Shown here piece by piece: positions 42,614 through 50,960 of a stretch of 64,000 bases of DNA (its first letter is position 1; every line of letters starts with the position of its first letter). Origin of the DNA: JALZKA01 sp963753385. Its GTDB lineage: Bacteria; Actinomycetota; Thermoleophilia; Solirubrobacterales; 70-9. The position numbers and the translations under genes were made by a program. The notes under the pieces are model-generated. The model saw only the letters and a program-made list of their open reading frames with translations, made no database searches and was not told where the DNA came from. The stretch spans positions 310,001 to 374,000 of the forward strand of contig CAVWCC010000007.1 in assembly GCA_963753385.1 (NCBI GenBank). Direction: 5' to 3'.

Positions 42614-45600
42614 CTAGGCCTCGGACGCGGGGCAGATGAGGCGGTAGTCGCACCAGCTGCAGATCTCGTACGACGGCCGTGGCTCGAAGTCCTGGGCCTC
42701 GATCCCGGCGGCCACCTCCAGCACCGTGCGCTCGACGCGCTCGGCGTCGTCGGGCGCGGGCGGGATCGTCACCCGCTCGTCGGCGAGCACGTACCAGTAG
42801 CTGCCGAGCGCCGCCTCGAGCTCCCACGCCTCACGCGCGGCGAGCCGGTAGAGCGCGATCTGGAGGTCTCCGGCGAGCCTCTCCTGGGCGGTCCGCTCGC
42901 CGGTCTTGTAGTCGATCAGCTCGTAAGCGCCGTCCGAGCGCTGGTCGACTCGGTCGACGCGGCCACGCAGCTGGTGCTGGCCGATCGCGAACGAGAAGCT
43001 CCGCTCGAGCCATACGGGCCGGGAGTCGCCGCCGATGTGCCGCTCGTGGTAGCGCGCGAGGGCGGCGACCGCGCGGTCGCGGTACTGGAGCTCGTCGTCG
43101 GACGCGCCGAATCCGGTACGCCGCCAACCCGCCTCGAACAGCGACAGCAGCCGGTCGAGGCTGCCCGGGCGGGCACCCCCGACGAGCTCCCCGCCTCCCT
43201 CGGCGGACCGCATCTCCTCCGAGTGGAACCGCTCGAGGACGTTGTGGATCAGGATCCCGAAGCGCTGGTTGATCGTGGGCTCCTGGGGGATCGCGAAGAC
43301 GCGGGCGAACTTGTACTTCAGCGGACAGGTCCGGTAGAGGTCGAGGTCGGACGCCGAGAGCGCGAGGCCGTCCCCGCGGCGCGGAATGAACTGCTCGAGC
43401 GAGGGCTCGCGGCGGGTCGAGATCAGCTCAGCGCGCGCGTCGCGCGCGCGCTCCTCGCCCAGGATGTAGTCGTCGAGCGCCGAGGTTTCGAGCGCGGCCC
43501 GCTGCTCGGGCGAGGCCACCCGGCCGAGCAGCTCGTTGACCGCGGCCAGCGCATCACGGGCCGCCTCGGAGCCCGGCTGCTGGAGCAGGGCCGCGAGCTT
43601 GATCAGCTCCAGGTAGCGGGCGACCGCCCGGTTTACGTCCTCGGCCGTGTCGAGGCGCATCTCCGACACGGCCGACCCCGCCCGCCACGAGGCCTCGAGC
43701 ACCTCGTCGCGGATCATCCGGTAGGTCGAGTGGAGGCCCTCCGCCGGACCGAACACCTCCTCCTCGTGCACCTCCTCGGGCGCGTCGAGCGCCGCCCGCA
43801 CGGTCTCGTAGAAGGGCGCCGGCCCGGCGTTCTCGCGGCCGGCCTCCTCAGGCCACGAGAGCACCGCGGCGCGCGCGGCCCTGCTGACCCCCAGGTAGGC
43901 GAGGCGCCGCTGGCGGGTCGCGTTCAGCTCCTCACCGGGCGGGGGCAGCGGGCCGATCGCGAGCTCCTCGGGAACCCAGCGGTCCTCCCAGGGCGCGACC
44001 CGCATCGAGCCCGCGTGCAGGCCGAGCAGGTACACGGAGTCGAACTCGAGGCCCTTGACCTGGCCGGGCTCGGCGACGATGACCGAGCCGGGCAGCGGCG
44101 GGTCCACCTCCTCGGCGTCGACCTCCCCGGCCTCGGCGACGGCCGCGATGTGGCGGACGAAGTCGCGGACCGAGCCGCGCGGCACCCGGCGCGAGAAGTC
44201 GGCGGCGAGCTCGGCGAGGCGCGAGAGGTTGACCAGGCGCTCGGCCGTCTCCGGCGTGGCCGCGAACAGGCGGTGGCGCCGCATGCCCACCCGTTCGATC
44301 AGGCGGCGGACGAAGACGTCCGGGCGCATCGCCTCCATCGCCGTGGCCGCCGAGCGCTGGAGCTTCAGGAAGGACTGGATCCGGTCGCGCGCCTCGGGGC
44401 GCAGCTGCGGGCTCTCGAGCGAGGCCTCGAGCGCCGCGACCATGTCGAGCTTGCGGCGGCGGGCGATCGTCGTGACCCGCGCGAGGTCCGCGGATCGCAG
44501 GTCGACCGGTGGCCGCGTCAGCGCGCGAACCACGGCGGCGGCGTCGTTCGGGTCGGCGAGCATCCGCAACCAGGCGAGGGCGTCGCGGACCTCGGGGCGC
44601 TGGAAGAACGAGGCGTCGCCGGCGACCCGGAAGGGCACGCTGCGCTCCTCGAGCGCCGCCGCCACGAGCCGCCCCTGGCGCCAGCCCGACGCGACGATCA
44701 CGCAGATTCGCTCTGGAAGCGTCGCTCCCGCAGCCAGCTGCTGCTCGATGTCGCGCGCGGACGCCTGCGCCTCCGCGCGCTCTCCGCGACAGCGCCAGAA
44801 GCGCACCGACCCGGGCGCCTGCCCGGGCTCGCTCGGCTCCGGCTCGCTCGCCAGGGCACCGATCGCAACGGCGATCGACCCGCCGGCGCGGCGTTGCTCA
44901 CCGAGCGCGGTCGTCTCGGCATCGGGATGTGACTCGCGGAACCACGCCTCGGCGCACTCGGCCGCCCCGCGAAAGCGCCGGATCGCCTGCTCGGAGTCAA
45001 GGGTTGCCGCGAGGTTCGCCCGATCCCCCGTGAGGGCATCGAGGATCCGGGTGTGCGCCGGGGCCGCGTCCTCGAGCTCGTCGGCCATCACGTGCCGGAA
45101 GCGTGTGCGCACCTCCTCGGCGACGTCGGCCCGTTCCCCAATCAGGCGCGAGACCTCGACGACCAGGTCGCCGGCGTCCAAGCTGCCCGCGTCGCGCAGG
45201 ATGCGGTCGTGCCTGGCGTAGAGCTCGGCGAACTCGATCTCCCGACGCGCGCGCTCGCGCTGCGCCGCGCCGCTCGCCTCGCGATCGCGCGCGGCGGCCC
45301 AGTCGCGGAGCCGCTCGGGGCTCACGCACTCCAGCTTCAGGAGGTCGATGCGGCGCAGAAGGCGGGCAAGGAGCCCCGCGGGGTTGCCGCGGATCTCATG
45401 CCGGCGCAGCGGCAGGTCCTCGACGCGCGCGAGCATGATCGCGAGCCGGTCGGCCGCGGCGACCGTCGTGAAGAACGGATCGAGCCCGGCCTCGACCGGA
45501 TAGTCGCGAAGGAGCCGCTCGGCGACCTCCTCGTAGGTACCGATCCAGAGCTCCTCGTGCGCAGCGTCGAGCGCGGCGTCGACGCGCCTGCGAAGCAGCG

Positions 45601-45739
45601 CGGCGTTCGCCCGCGATCGCGCCAGCAGGAGGATCCGCTCGGCCCCGGTCCCCTCCTCCACGAGGGCCGCGAAGCGGCGGACGAGCGCCTCGGAGCGGCC
45701 GGTGCCGGCCGTCCCGGTGATCAGTAGCGAACCCTCCAT
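42614..45739 (-). CDS. AddB/RecB-like UvrD-type helicase with Fe-S PD-(D/E)XK nuclease domain
   Basis: 1,041 residues. It starts with a P-loop in which the invariant lysine is arginine (GTAGTGRSEA). A degenerate DEFQD box reads ADELED, and motif VI-like LAYLGVSRAARAAVLSW follows. The C-terminal nuclease has LRGRVDRVDQ and ELIDYKTGE plus four cysteines (TCPLKYKF; EICSWCDYRLICP) for a 4Fe-4S cluster, as in AddB and AdnA/AdnB. It probably processes double-strand ends. No partner subunit gene is adjacent. Motor activity is doubtful given the altered P-loop. Confidence 0.82.
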   Translation of the reverse strand: MEGSLLITGTAGTGRSEALVRRFAALVEEGTGAERILLLARSRANAALLRRRVDAALDAAHEELWIGTYEEVAERLLRDYPVEAGLDPFFTTVAAADRLAIMLARVEDLPLRRHEIRGNPAGLLARLLRRIDLLKLECVSPERLRDWAAARDREASGAAQRERARREIEFAELYARHDRILRDAGSLDAGDLVVEVSRLIGERADVAEEVRTRFRHVMADELEDAAPAHTRILDALTGDRANLAATLDSEQAIRRFRGAAECAEAWFRESHPDAETTALGEQRRAGGSIAVAIGALASEPEPSEPGQAPGSVRFWRCRGERAEAQASARDIEQQLAAGATLPERICVIVASGWRQGRLVAAALEERSVPFRVAGDASFFQRPEVRDALAWLRMLADPNDAAAVVRALTRPPVDLRSADLARVTTIARRRKLDMVAALEASLESPQLRPEARDRIQSFLKLQRSAATAMEAMRPDVFVRRLIERVGMRRHRLFAATPETAERLVNLSRLAELAADFSRRVPRGSVRDFVRHIAAVAEAGEVDAEEVDPPLPGSVIVAEPGQVKGLEFDSVYLLGLHAGSMRVAPWEDRWVPEELAIGPLPPPGEELNATRQRRLAYLGVSRAARAAVLSWPEEAGRENAGPAPFYETVRAALDAPEEVHEEEVFGPAEGLHSTYRMIRDEVLEASWRAGSAVSEMRLDTAEDVNRAVARYLELIKLAALLQQPGSEAARDALAAVNELLGRVASPEQRAALETSALDDYILGEERARDARAELISTRREPSLEQFIPRRGDGLALSASDLDLYRTCPLKYKFARVFAIPQEPTINQRFGILIHNVLERFHSEEMRSAEGGGELVGGARPGSLDRLLSLFEAGWRRTGFGASDDELQYRDRAVAALARYHERHIGGDSRPVWLERSFSFAIGQHQLRGRVDRVDQRSDGAYELIDYKTGERTAQERLAGDLQIALYRLAAREAWELEAALGSYWYVLADERVTIPPAPDDAERVERTVLEVAAGIEAQDFEPRPSYEICSWCDYRLICPASEA

Positions 45740-45787
45740 CCCAGTCACTGTAGTGCCGCGCCCCGAGCGGTCACTAGGCTGATTTCG

Positions 45788-46618
45788 ATGCTCGACCTCG
45801 ACTGGCTCGGTGCGATGCGGGCCGCGGCCGCCGCGCAGAAACGCCTGTTCGACGACGAGCCGACGATCGCCGGCCGCACCGTCTACGAGGGCATCGGCGA
45901 GGGCGGTGACCGCGCGCTGGCGCTCGATCGCCGCTGCGAGGACATCGTGTTCGCCGAGCTCGAGCGCCTGCATTCGGAGTCGGGGCGCGACTTCGTCGCC
46001 GTCTCCGAGGAGCGCGGCGAGGTTGCCTTCGGCGACGCCTCATCACCGTGGCGGGTCGTGATCGACCCGATCGACGGGTCGCTCAACACCCGTCGCACGA
46101 TCCCGGCGCACTGCCTGAGCGTCGCCGTCGCCTCGGGCTCCACGATGGCGGACGTGGAGTGGGGCTTCGTTCACGCGTTCGGCACCGACGAAGAGTTCGT
46201 CGCCCGTCGTGGCGCAGGCTCCCAGCTGAACGGCCGCGAGCTGCGAGCCGAGGGGCCCGGCTACGGCCTCGAGCTCGTCGGCCTCGAGTCGGCGGATCCG
46301 GCGCGGATCGCGCCGGTCGTGGCGGCGCTGGCCGGGAACGCCTACCGGGTGCGGGTGATCGGGTCGATCGCGATCACCCTCTGCTACGTCGCAGCGGGAC
46401 GGCTCGATGCAATGCTGAGCGCGCGGCCCTGCCGTTCGGTGGACGCGGCCGCCGCCCAGCTGGTCGTAACCGAGGCGGGCGGCGCAGTGGAGTTCGCCGG
46501 TTTCGGGCTCGACGAGGCCGACCTCGGGCTCGAAGCGCGCTACCCGGTCCTGGCGGGCACCAGCGATGAGCTCCTCGCGTCCGTACGAGCGGTCCAGGCG
46601 CTCTCGCCGGAGGTCTGA
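45788..46618 (+). CDS. Inositol monophosphatase-family protein
   Basis: 276 residues. The Mg-dependent phosphatase signature VIDPIDGSLN is present with AVSEERGE upstream (metal-binding Glu) and C-terminal RSVDAAAAQLVVTEAGG, where the last Asp motif (WD) is altered to SVDA. Fructose-1,6-bisphosphatase, inositol phosphatase or PAP phosphatase activity are all possible. It is one base from the next gene, so they form an operon. Confidence 0.85.
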   Translation: MLDLDWLGAMRAAAAAQKRLFDDEPTIAGRTVYEGIGEGGDRALALDRRCEDIVFAELERLHSESGRDFVAVSEERGEVAFGDASSPWRVVIDPIDGSLNTRRTIPAHCLSVAVASGSTMADVEWGFVHAFGTDEEFVARRGAGSQLNGRELRAEGPGYGLELVGLESADPARIAPVVAALAGNAYRVRVIGSIAITLCYVAAGRLDAMLSARPCRSVDAAAAQLVVTEAGGAVEFAGFGLDEADLGLEARYPVLAGTSDELLASVRAVQALSPEV

Positions 46619-46619
46619 G

Positions 46620-47693
46620 ATGGCTGACGGCATCGTCGACTGGGAGCTCGGCGGGCGTATCGCGCGCGCTCTCTCGGGAGGCGAGGACACCTCGTTGAGC
46701 GGCCCCGACCCGAGTGCCGTGCGGGCCACCTGCGAGCTTGCGCTGGAGCGCGTCCTCGACTACACGGAGCTCGAGCCCGCGACCGAGGTTCCCGGCGTGG
46801 AGACGATCACGCGGGCCGAGTGGATCGCCGCGAACCTGGCCCAGCTCAGCGAGCTCGCCGCTCCGCTCGAGGCTCGCGCCGCGGCCGAGATCTCGCTGCC
46901 GCGGCCGCTCGACGGGCTGGTGCGCGGCGGGCTCGGGGCGGCCGGCGGCATCGAGGCCGGGGTCGTGGTCGGCTACGCGTCGCGGCGGGTCCTCGGCCAG
47001 TACCAAGTCTCCCTGACTCCGGCGGCGAAGCCGCCCCGCATGCTGATCGTGGGCGGCAACCTGACGCAGGTCGCCCGCGAGCTCGATGTCGATCCGGATC
47101 GCTTCCTCCTTTGGGTCGCGATCCACGAGCAGACCCACTCCCTCCAGTTCGCCGCCGTCCCATGGCTGCGCGAGCACGTCGCCGGCCTCGTCGGCCGGCT
47201 GATCGATACCGCCTCGGGATCGGTCGACCTCTCCGCACTTGCCGCACTCGCTCGCCGCTTGGTGACGACCGACCCGCGCCGGTCGCTTCGCGAGGCGCTG
47301 CGGGGAGAGCTCACCCGCGCGCTTGCCGGGCCTGAGCAGGCCACCATCCTGGACGAGCTCCAGGCGACGATGGCGGTGATCGAGGGCTACGCCGAGCACG
47401 TCATGGACGCCGCCGCGGCGGACGACGACGGCCTCGGGGACCTGCGAGCGCGGATGGACGAGCGCCGGGCCCGCCGCGGCGGCCTCGGGGACGTGATCGC
47501 CCGGGCGCTCGGCCTCGGCATGAAGCTCCGCCAGTACGAGCTCGGCAAGGCGTGGAGCGACGCGGTCGTCGCCGACGCCGGGATCGAGGGGCTCAATCGG
47601 GCGTGGGAGGAGCCGGCGGCGCTGCCCTCGCTGGCCGAGCTCGAGCGGCCGGCGGACTGGCTCGCGCGGGTCGCCCCGGCGGCCGTCGGATGA
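46620..47693 (+). CDS. Zinc-dependent metalloprotease of the coenzyme-F420-associated family
   Basis: 357 residues. HEQTHSLQF provides an HExxH zinc site, with the downstream EGYAEHVMD glutamate as third ligand. The pattern (IDW..GGRIA start, LLWVAIHEQTHSLQFAAVPWLREH) matches the actinobacterial DUF2342-like group found in F420-producing genomes. Its substrate is unknown. GGAGG precedes the ATG. A perfect inverted repeat lies just after the stop. Confidence 0.8.
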   Translation: MADGIVDWELGGRIARALSGGEDTSLSGPDPSAVRATCELALERVLDYTELEPATEVPGVETITRAEWIAANLAQLSELAAPLEARAAAEISLPRPLDGLVRGGLGAAGGIEAGVVVGYASRRVLGQYQVSLTPAAKPPRMLIVGGNLTQVARELDVDPDRFLLWVAIHEQTHSLQFAAVPWLREHVAGLVGRLIDTASGSVDLSALAALARRLVTTDPRRSLREALRGELTRALAGPEQATILDELQATMAVIEGYAEHVMDAAAADDDGLGDLRARMDERRARRGGLGDVIARALGLGMKLRQYELGKAWSDAVVADAGIEGLNRAWEEPAALPSLAELERPADWLARVAPAAVG

Positions 47694-47697
47694 CCTT

Positions 47698-47721
47698 GGA
47701 AACGGCTTTTTCACCGTTTCC
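47698..47721 (+). terminator. Inverted repeat after the metalloprotease gene
   Basis: Perfect 8-bp arms GGAAACGG and CCGTTTCC with an 8-nt loop, 4 nt after the stop codon. There is no T-tract. The AACACGTGTT palindrome at 47752-47761, further into the gap, may belong to the promoter of the next gene. Confidence 0.5.
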
Positions 47722-47847
47722 CGCGTAACTCGGGGCACACTCGTGGTTACAAACACGTGTTCGTGTCATCTTGATAGACTCGAACATCCTTAGAAGTAAG
47801 GAACTTAGTAGCCCCCCACGAGAGAGCACCAAGGAGTGATCGAACTG

Positions 47848-48345
47848 ATGGCAGCCAACGGCACCGCCACCAAGACCAAGACCACCGAGGCGAGCACCGC
47901 TACGGCCCAGAAGGACGAGCGGAGCATCGACACCGCCGTCGCCTACGTGCGTCAGACGGCCGAGCGCGCCGTTGACGTCCCCGTTGGCGCCGCCCTGACC
48001 GTCGCGGAGAACGTCACCGAGACGGTCAAGCCCTGGACCGAGCCCACCGGCCGCGAGAAGGAGCTCAAGGAGCTCCGCACGCAGGTCACGCGCGAGCTCA
48101 ACAAGCTCGAGCGTCGCGGCGGCCAGGCTCGCCGCAAGGCGACCACGCGCGTCCGCAGCACGCGGAACCGGGTCGAGCGCGAGCTGAAGGCCCGCCGGAA
48201 CCGCGTCGAGAAGACGGTCAAGCAGAACCGGACCAAGGCCGAGCGCGAGCTGAAGGCCCGCCGGAACCAGGTCGAGAATGCCGTCAAGGACGCGCGCAGC
48301 GCGGTCCAGGAGCGCGTCGGCAGCACCAGCGACGCCGCCTCGTAA
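47848..48345 (+). CDS. Histone-H1/phasin-like basic repeat protein
   Basis: 165 residues. The N-terminal third is Ala/Thr/Lys-rich, the middle (VAYVRQTAERAVDVPVGAALTVAENVTETVKPW) resembles phasin or heparin-binding-hemagglutinin helices, and the C-terminus is a very basic helix with two near-identical units (ERELKARRNRVEKTVK and ERELKARRNQVENAVK). It could be a nucleoid-associated or polyester-granule protein. ATG at 47848 is preferred; GTG at 47836 directly abuts AAGGAG. It sits alone between two terminators, so it is probably well expressed. Confidence 0.65.
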   Translation: MAANGTATKTKTTEASTATAQKDERSIDTAVAYVRQTAERAVDVPVGAALTVAENVTETVKPWTEPTGREKELKELRTQVTRELNKLERRGGQARRKATTRVRSTRNRVERELKARRNRVEKTVKQNRTKAERELKARRNQVENAVKDARSAVQERVGSTSDAAS

Positions 48346-48445
48346 CCGCACCGCTTAGCCCGGGCTCCGCGGAGAGGCGGCGCCTGGAGAAGTCTGCTCG
48401 CCTCATATCTCGCGAGCAGAAACAGCAACCTCTCCTCCCGAGAAG

Positions 48446-48472
48446 CGGGCCCGCAAGGGCCCGTTTCTCTTT
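48446..48472 (+). terminator. Rho-independent terminator
   Basis: Stem CGGGCCC/GGGCCCG with a GCAA tetraloop followed by TTTCTCTTT: the clearest intrinsic terminator in the window, 100 nt after the basic repeat protein gene. Confidence 0.85.
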
Positions 48473-48506
48473 GGGCGAGCCGGCGCCCTGTCAGAATGGT
48501 GCGTGA

Positions 48507-48560
48507 ATGAGCAACTCTGTTGCGAAACTATGCTTGCCCCCCTGGTAAGGGATTGTTTTT
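48507..48560 (+). promoter_or_regulatory. Leader element, copy C, upstream of mrp
   Basis: ATG, hairpin GCAAC-tct-GTTGC (both arms changed relative to copies A and B, pairing kept), core GCGAAACTATGCTTGCCC, hairpin CCCT-GGTA-AGGG. Its internal ORF reads MSNSVAKLCLPPW then TAA, 15 nt before the mrp ATG. A CAGAAT ten bases upstream may be a -10 box. Confidence 0.6.
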
Positions 48561-48561
48561 G

Positions 48562-49716
48562 ATGGCCCTTCCGACCCAAGAGCAGGTCACGGACAAGCTC
48601 CGGGCGGTGATCGATCCCGAGCTGCGGCGCAACATCGTCGAGCTGGGGATGGTCCGCTCGATCGACATCGCGGACGACGGACGAGTCGGCGTGATCGTCT
48701 CGCTGACGACGCCGGGCTGCCCGATCCGCTCCCACTTCCAGCAGGCGGTGGCCCAGAACGTGGCCGAGCTCGAGGGCGTCAGCGCTGTCGCTGTCGAGTT
48801 CGACGTCCTCTCCGAGGACGAGCGCGCGAACCTGCAGCAGACGCTGGGCCGCAACCGCCTGCCCGAGGGCGCCCTCGCCCAGGTCAAGAACGTGATCTGC
48901 ATCGCCTCCGGCAAGGGCGGCGTCGGCAAGTCGACGCTGACTGCGAACCTGGCGGCAGCGCTCGCCGCCGACGGTCGCGCCGCCGGCGCACTCGACTGCG
49001 ACGTCTACGGCTACTCGATCCCGCGCATGCTCGGCGTCGAGGGCAAGCCCGACGTCAACGAGCACCGCAAGATCATCCCGATGGACGGGCCCGCCGGGGT
49101 CAGGGTGATGTCGATCGGGTTCTTCGTCGAGCCGAACGCCGCGGTCGTCTGGCGCGGGCCGATGCTCCACAAGGCGATCCAGCAGTTCCTCGAGGACGTC
49201 GATTGGGGCGACCTCGAGTACCTGCTCCTCGACCTCCCGCCCGGCACGGGCGACGTCTCGATGACGCTCGCGCAGCTCCTGCCCCAGGCCAAGATCACGA
49301 TCGTCACCACGCCCCAGCCCGCGGCCCAGTCCGTCGCCCGGCGGGCGGCGGAGATGGCCGCGAAGGTCGACCTCGAGATCCTCGGCGTGATCGAGAACAT
49401 GTCCGGCTTCACGACGCCCGACGGCGAGCGCCACGCCATCTTCGGCGAGGGTGGCGGCCAGCTGCTGGCCGACGAGCTCGACGTCCCCCTGCTGGGCCAG
49501 GTTCCCCTGTCGAGTGACCTGCGAGCGCACGCCGACGATGGCCGGCCGCTCGTCCTCGAGCAGCCGAACGACCCGGCGGCGATCGCGATCGCCCAGGCCG
49601 CCCGCGGCATCGTCGCCGCGACGCCCCAGGAGCTGGCCGTGCTTCAGTCCGAGCCCCCGGCGATGGCAGCCGCCGCGCCGATCTCAGGCACTGAGCTGAA
49701 CGTCGTCCAGGGCTAG
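48562..49716 (+). CDS. mrp: Iron-sulfur cluster carrier protein Mrp/ApbC
   Basis: 384 residues. An N-terminal MIP18-like domain (residues 1-95, LTTPGCPIRSHF) precedes a ParA-type P-loop SGKGGVGKST and LLLDLPPGTGD. Mrp binds and transfers Fe-S clusters. The CxxC present in enteric Mrp is replaced by SGFTTPDGERHAIFGEGGG, as in mycobacteria. I choose the ATG at 48562; a longer frame starts inside the leader element. Confidence 0.92.
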   Translation: MALPTQEQVTDKLRAVIDPELRRNIVELGMVRSIDIADDGRVGVIVSLTTPGCPIRSHFQQAVAQNVAELEGVSAVAVEFDVLSEDERANLQQTLGRNRLPEGALAQVKNVICIASGKGGVGKSTLTANLAAALAADGRAAGALDCDVYGYSIPRMLGVEGKPDVNEHRKIIPMDGPAGVRVMSIGFFVEPNAAVVWRGPMLHKAIQQFLEDVDWGDLEYLLLDLPPGTGDVSMTLAQLLPQAKITIVTTPQPAAQSVARRAAEMAAKVDLEILGVIENMSGFTTPDGERHAIFGEGGGQLLADELDVPLLGQVPLSSDLRAHADDGRPLVLEQPNDPAAIAIAQAARGIVAATPQELAVLQSEPPAMAAAAPISGTELNVVQG

Positions 49717-49723
49717 TCGCGCG

Positions 49724-49984
49724 TCAGCCGGCGAAGTACTGGGCGTTGATCTCGGTGTACTTCGCCCACTCTGCCGGGAGCTGGTCCTCGGCGAAGCAGG
49801 CGTCGACCGGGCATGCCTCGACGCAGGCGTCGCAGTCGATGCACTCGTCGGGGTCGATGTAGAGCTGCTCGACCGCGTCGTAGTCGGGCTCGTCAGGCGT
49901 GGGATGAATGCAGTCGACGGGACAGACCTCGACGCACGAGTTGTCCTTTTGCCCGATGCACGGCTCGGCGATGACGTAGGCCAC
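49724..49984 (-). CDS. fdxA: 7Fe/8Fe bacterial-type ferredoxin
   Basis: 86 residues. N-terminal site: CIGQKDNSCVEVCPVDC, the 3Fe-4S/4Fe-4S pattern of FdxA. Second site: CIDCDACVEACP. The extension after residue 60 (AEDQLPAEWAKYTEINAQYF) is typical of actinobacterial ferredoxins that serve redox enzymes. It is convergent with mrp, 7 nt apart, an apt Fe-S neighbour. Confidence 0.92.
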   Translation of the reverse strand: MAYVIAEPCIGQKDNSCVEVCPVDCIHPTPDEPDYDAVEQLYIDPDECIDCDACVEACPVDACFAEDQLPAEWAKYTEINAQYFAG

Positions 49985-50081
49985 TTCTGCGGGGTTCCTT
50001 CGCTCGTTTGCTCGGATCGAAAGCCGCCGGACGATGTGCCGGCGGCGGAGCCGAGCATTCTACGGAGATAGCCTCCCGGCC

Positions 50082-50960
50082 GTGATCCTGCTGACCGGAG
50101 CCACCGGGACCGTCGGCAAGGCGCTGCTGCCGCAGCTGATCGCGACGGGCGAGGACCTCCGCGCGCTGGTCCGGGACCCTCGCGGCCTCGGGCGCAACCG
50201 CGTGGACGTGCGGATCACGCTCGGCGACCTGGCCGAGATGGGCGATCCGAAGATCCGCCGCCAGGCGCTCCGCGGCGTCCACACGGTGATCCACCTCGCC
50301 GCGGCGATCCGCGACCAGCCCGCCGCCAAGGTCGAGGAGCTGAACGGGCTCGCCACCGCCCGGCTCCTGCGCGGGGCGGAGCAGGCCGGCGTCGAGCGCT
50401 TCGTCTTCTTCTCGGCGCTCGGCACGACCGAGTTCCAGCGCACGCGGTTCTTCCGCGCGAAGGCGCTCGCCGAGGAGGCGGTCGAGGCCTCGGAGCTTCG
50501 TACCACCGTGTTCGCGCCCTCGATCGTCTACGACCGCGACGACCCATGGGTGCGGCTGATGAAACGCCTGGCGTTGCTGCCGGCGCTGCCGATCTCGGGC
50601 TCCGGGAGCGCCCGCTTCCAGCCGATCTGGGCCCACGACGTCGCCCGGTGCGTGGTTGCCGCGCTCGCGAGCGAGGACGGGCCGGGCCGGTACGAGCTGG
50701 CGGGCCCCGAGACGCTGACCTACGAGCAGATGGGGAAGGTGATCGCACGATCGATCGGCCGGAACCGCCCGACCGTGAACGTGCCGCTTAACGTCGTCCG
50801 CCTCGGACTGCAGGGCGTGCGGCGGGTCGCCGGCGACGCGGCGTTCGCGACCTGGGAGGAGGCCGAGCTGATGGAGGTGCCCATGGTCAGCGCCCGCGGC
50901 GACGCCGATGTGCGCGCGCTGGGGGTCGATCCACGGCGGATGCAGGACGTGCTCGCGTGA
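50082..50960 (+). CDS. NAD(P)-binding NDUFA9-like SDR protein
   Basis: 292 residues. Atypical short-chain dehydrogenase with TGATGTVGKALLPQL nucleotide-binding loop, VIHLAAAIRDQ, FVFFSALGT and FQPIWAHDVARCVVAAL, the complex-I-NDUFA9-like/YwnB order. The usual active-site YxxxK is altered, so it may bind rather than reduce. GTG start at 50082. Overlaps the next gene by four bases. Confidence 0.8.
   Translation: MILLTGATGTVGKALLPQLIATGEDLRALVRDPRGLGRNRVDVRITLGDLAEMGDPKIRRQALRGVHTVIHLAAAIRDQPAAKVEELNGLATARLLRGAEQAGVERFVFFSALGTTEFQRTRFFRAKALAEEAVEASELRTTVFAPSIVYDRDDPWVRLMKRLALLPALPISGSGSARFQPIWAHDVARCVVAALASEDGPGRYELAGPETLTYEQMGKVIARSIGRNRPTVNVPLNVVRLGLQGVRRVAGDAAFATWEEAELMEVPMVSARGDADVRALGVDPRRMQDVLA

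Noticed and set aside
48175..48300. Direct repeat in the basic protein gene as a mobile or CRISPR repeat
   Set aside because: The two units are in frame and code for a repeated helix; there are no spacers or further copies.
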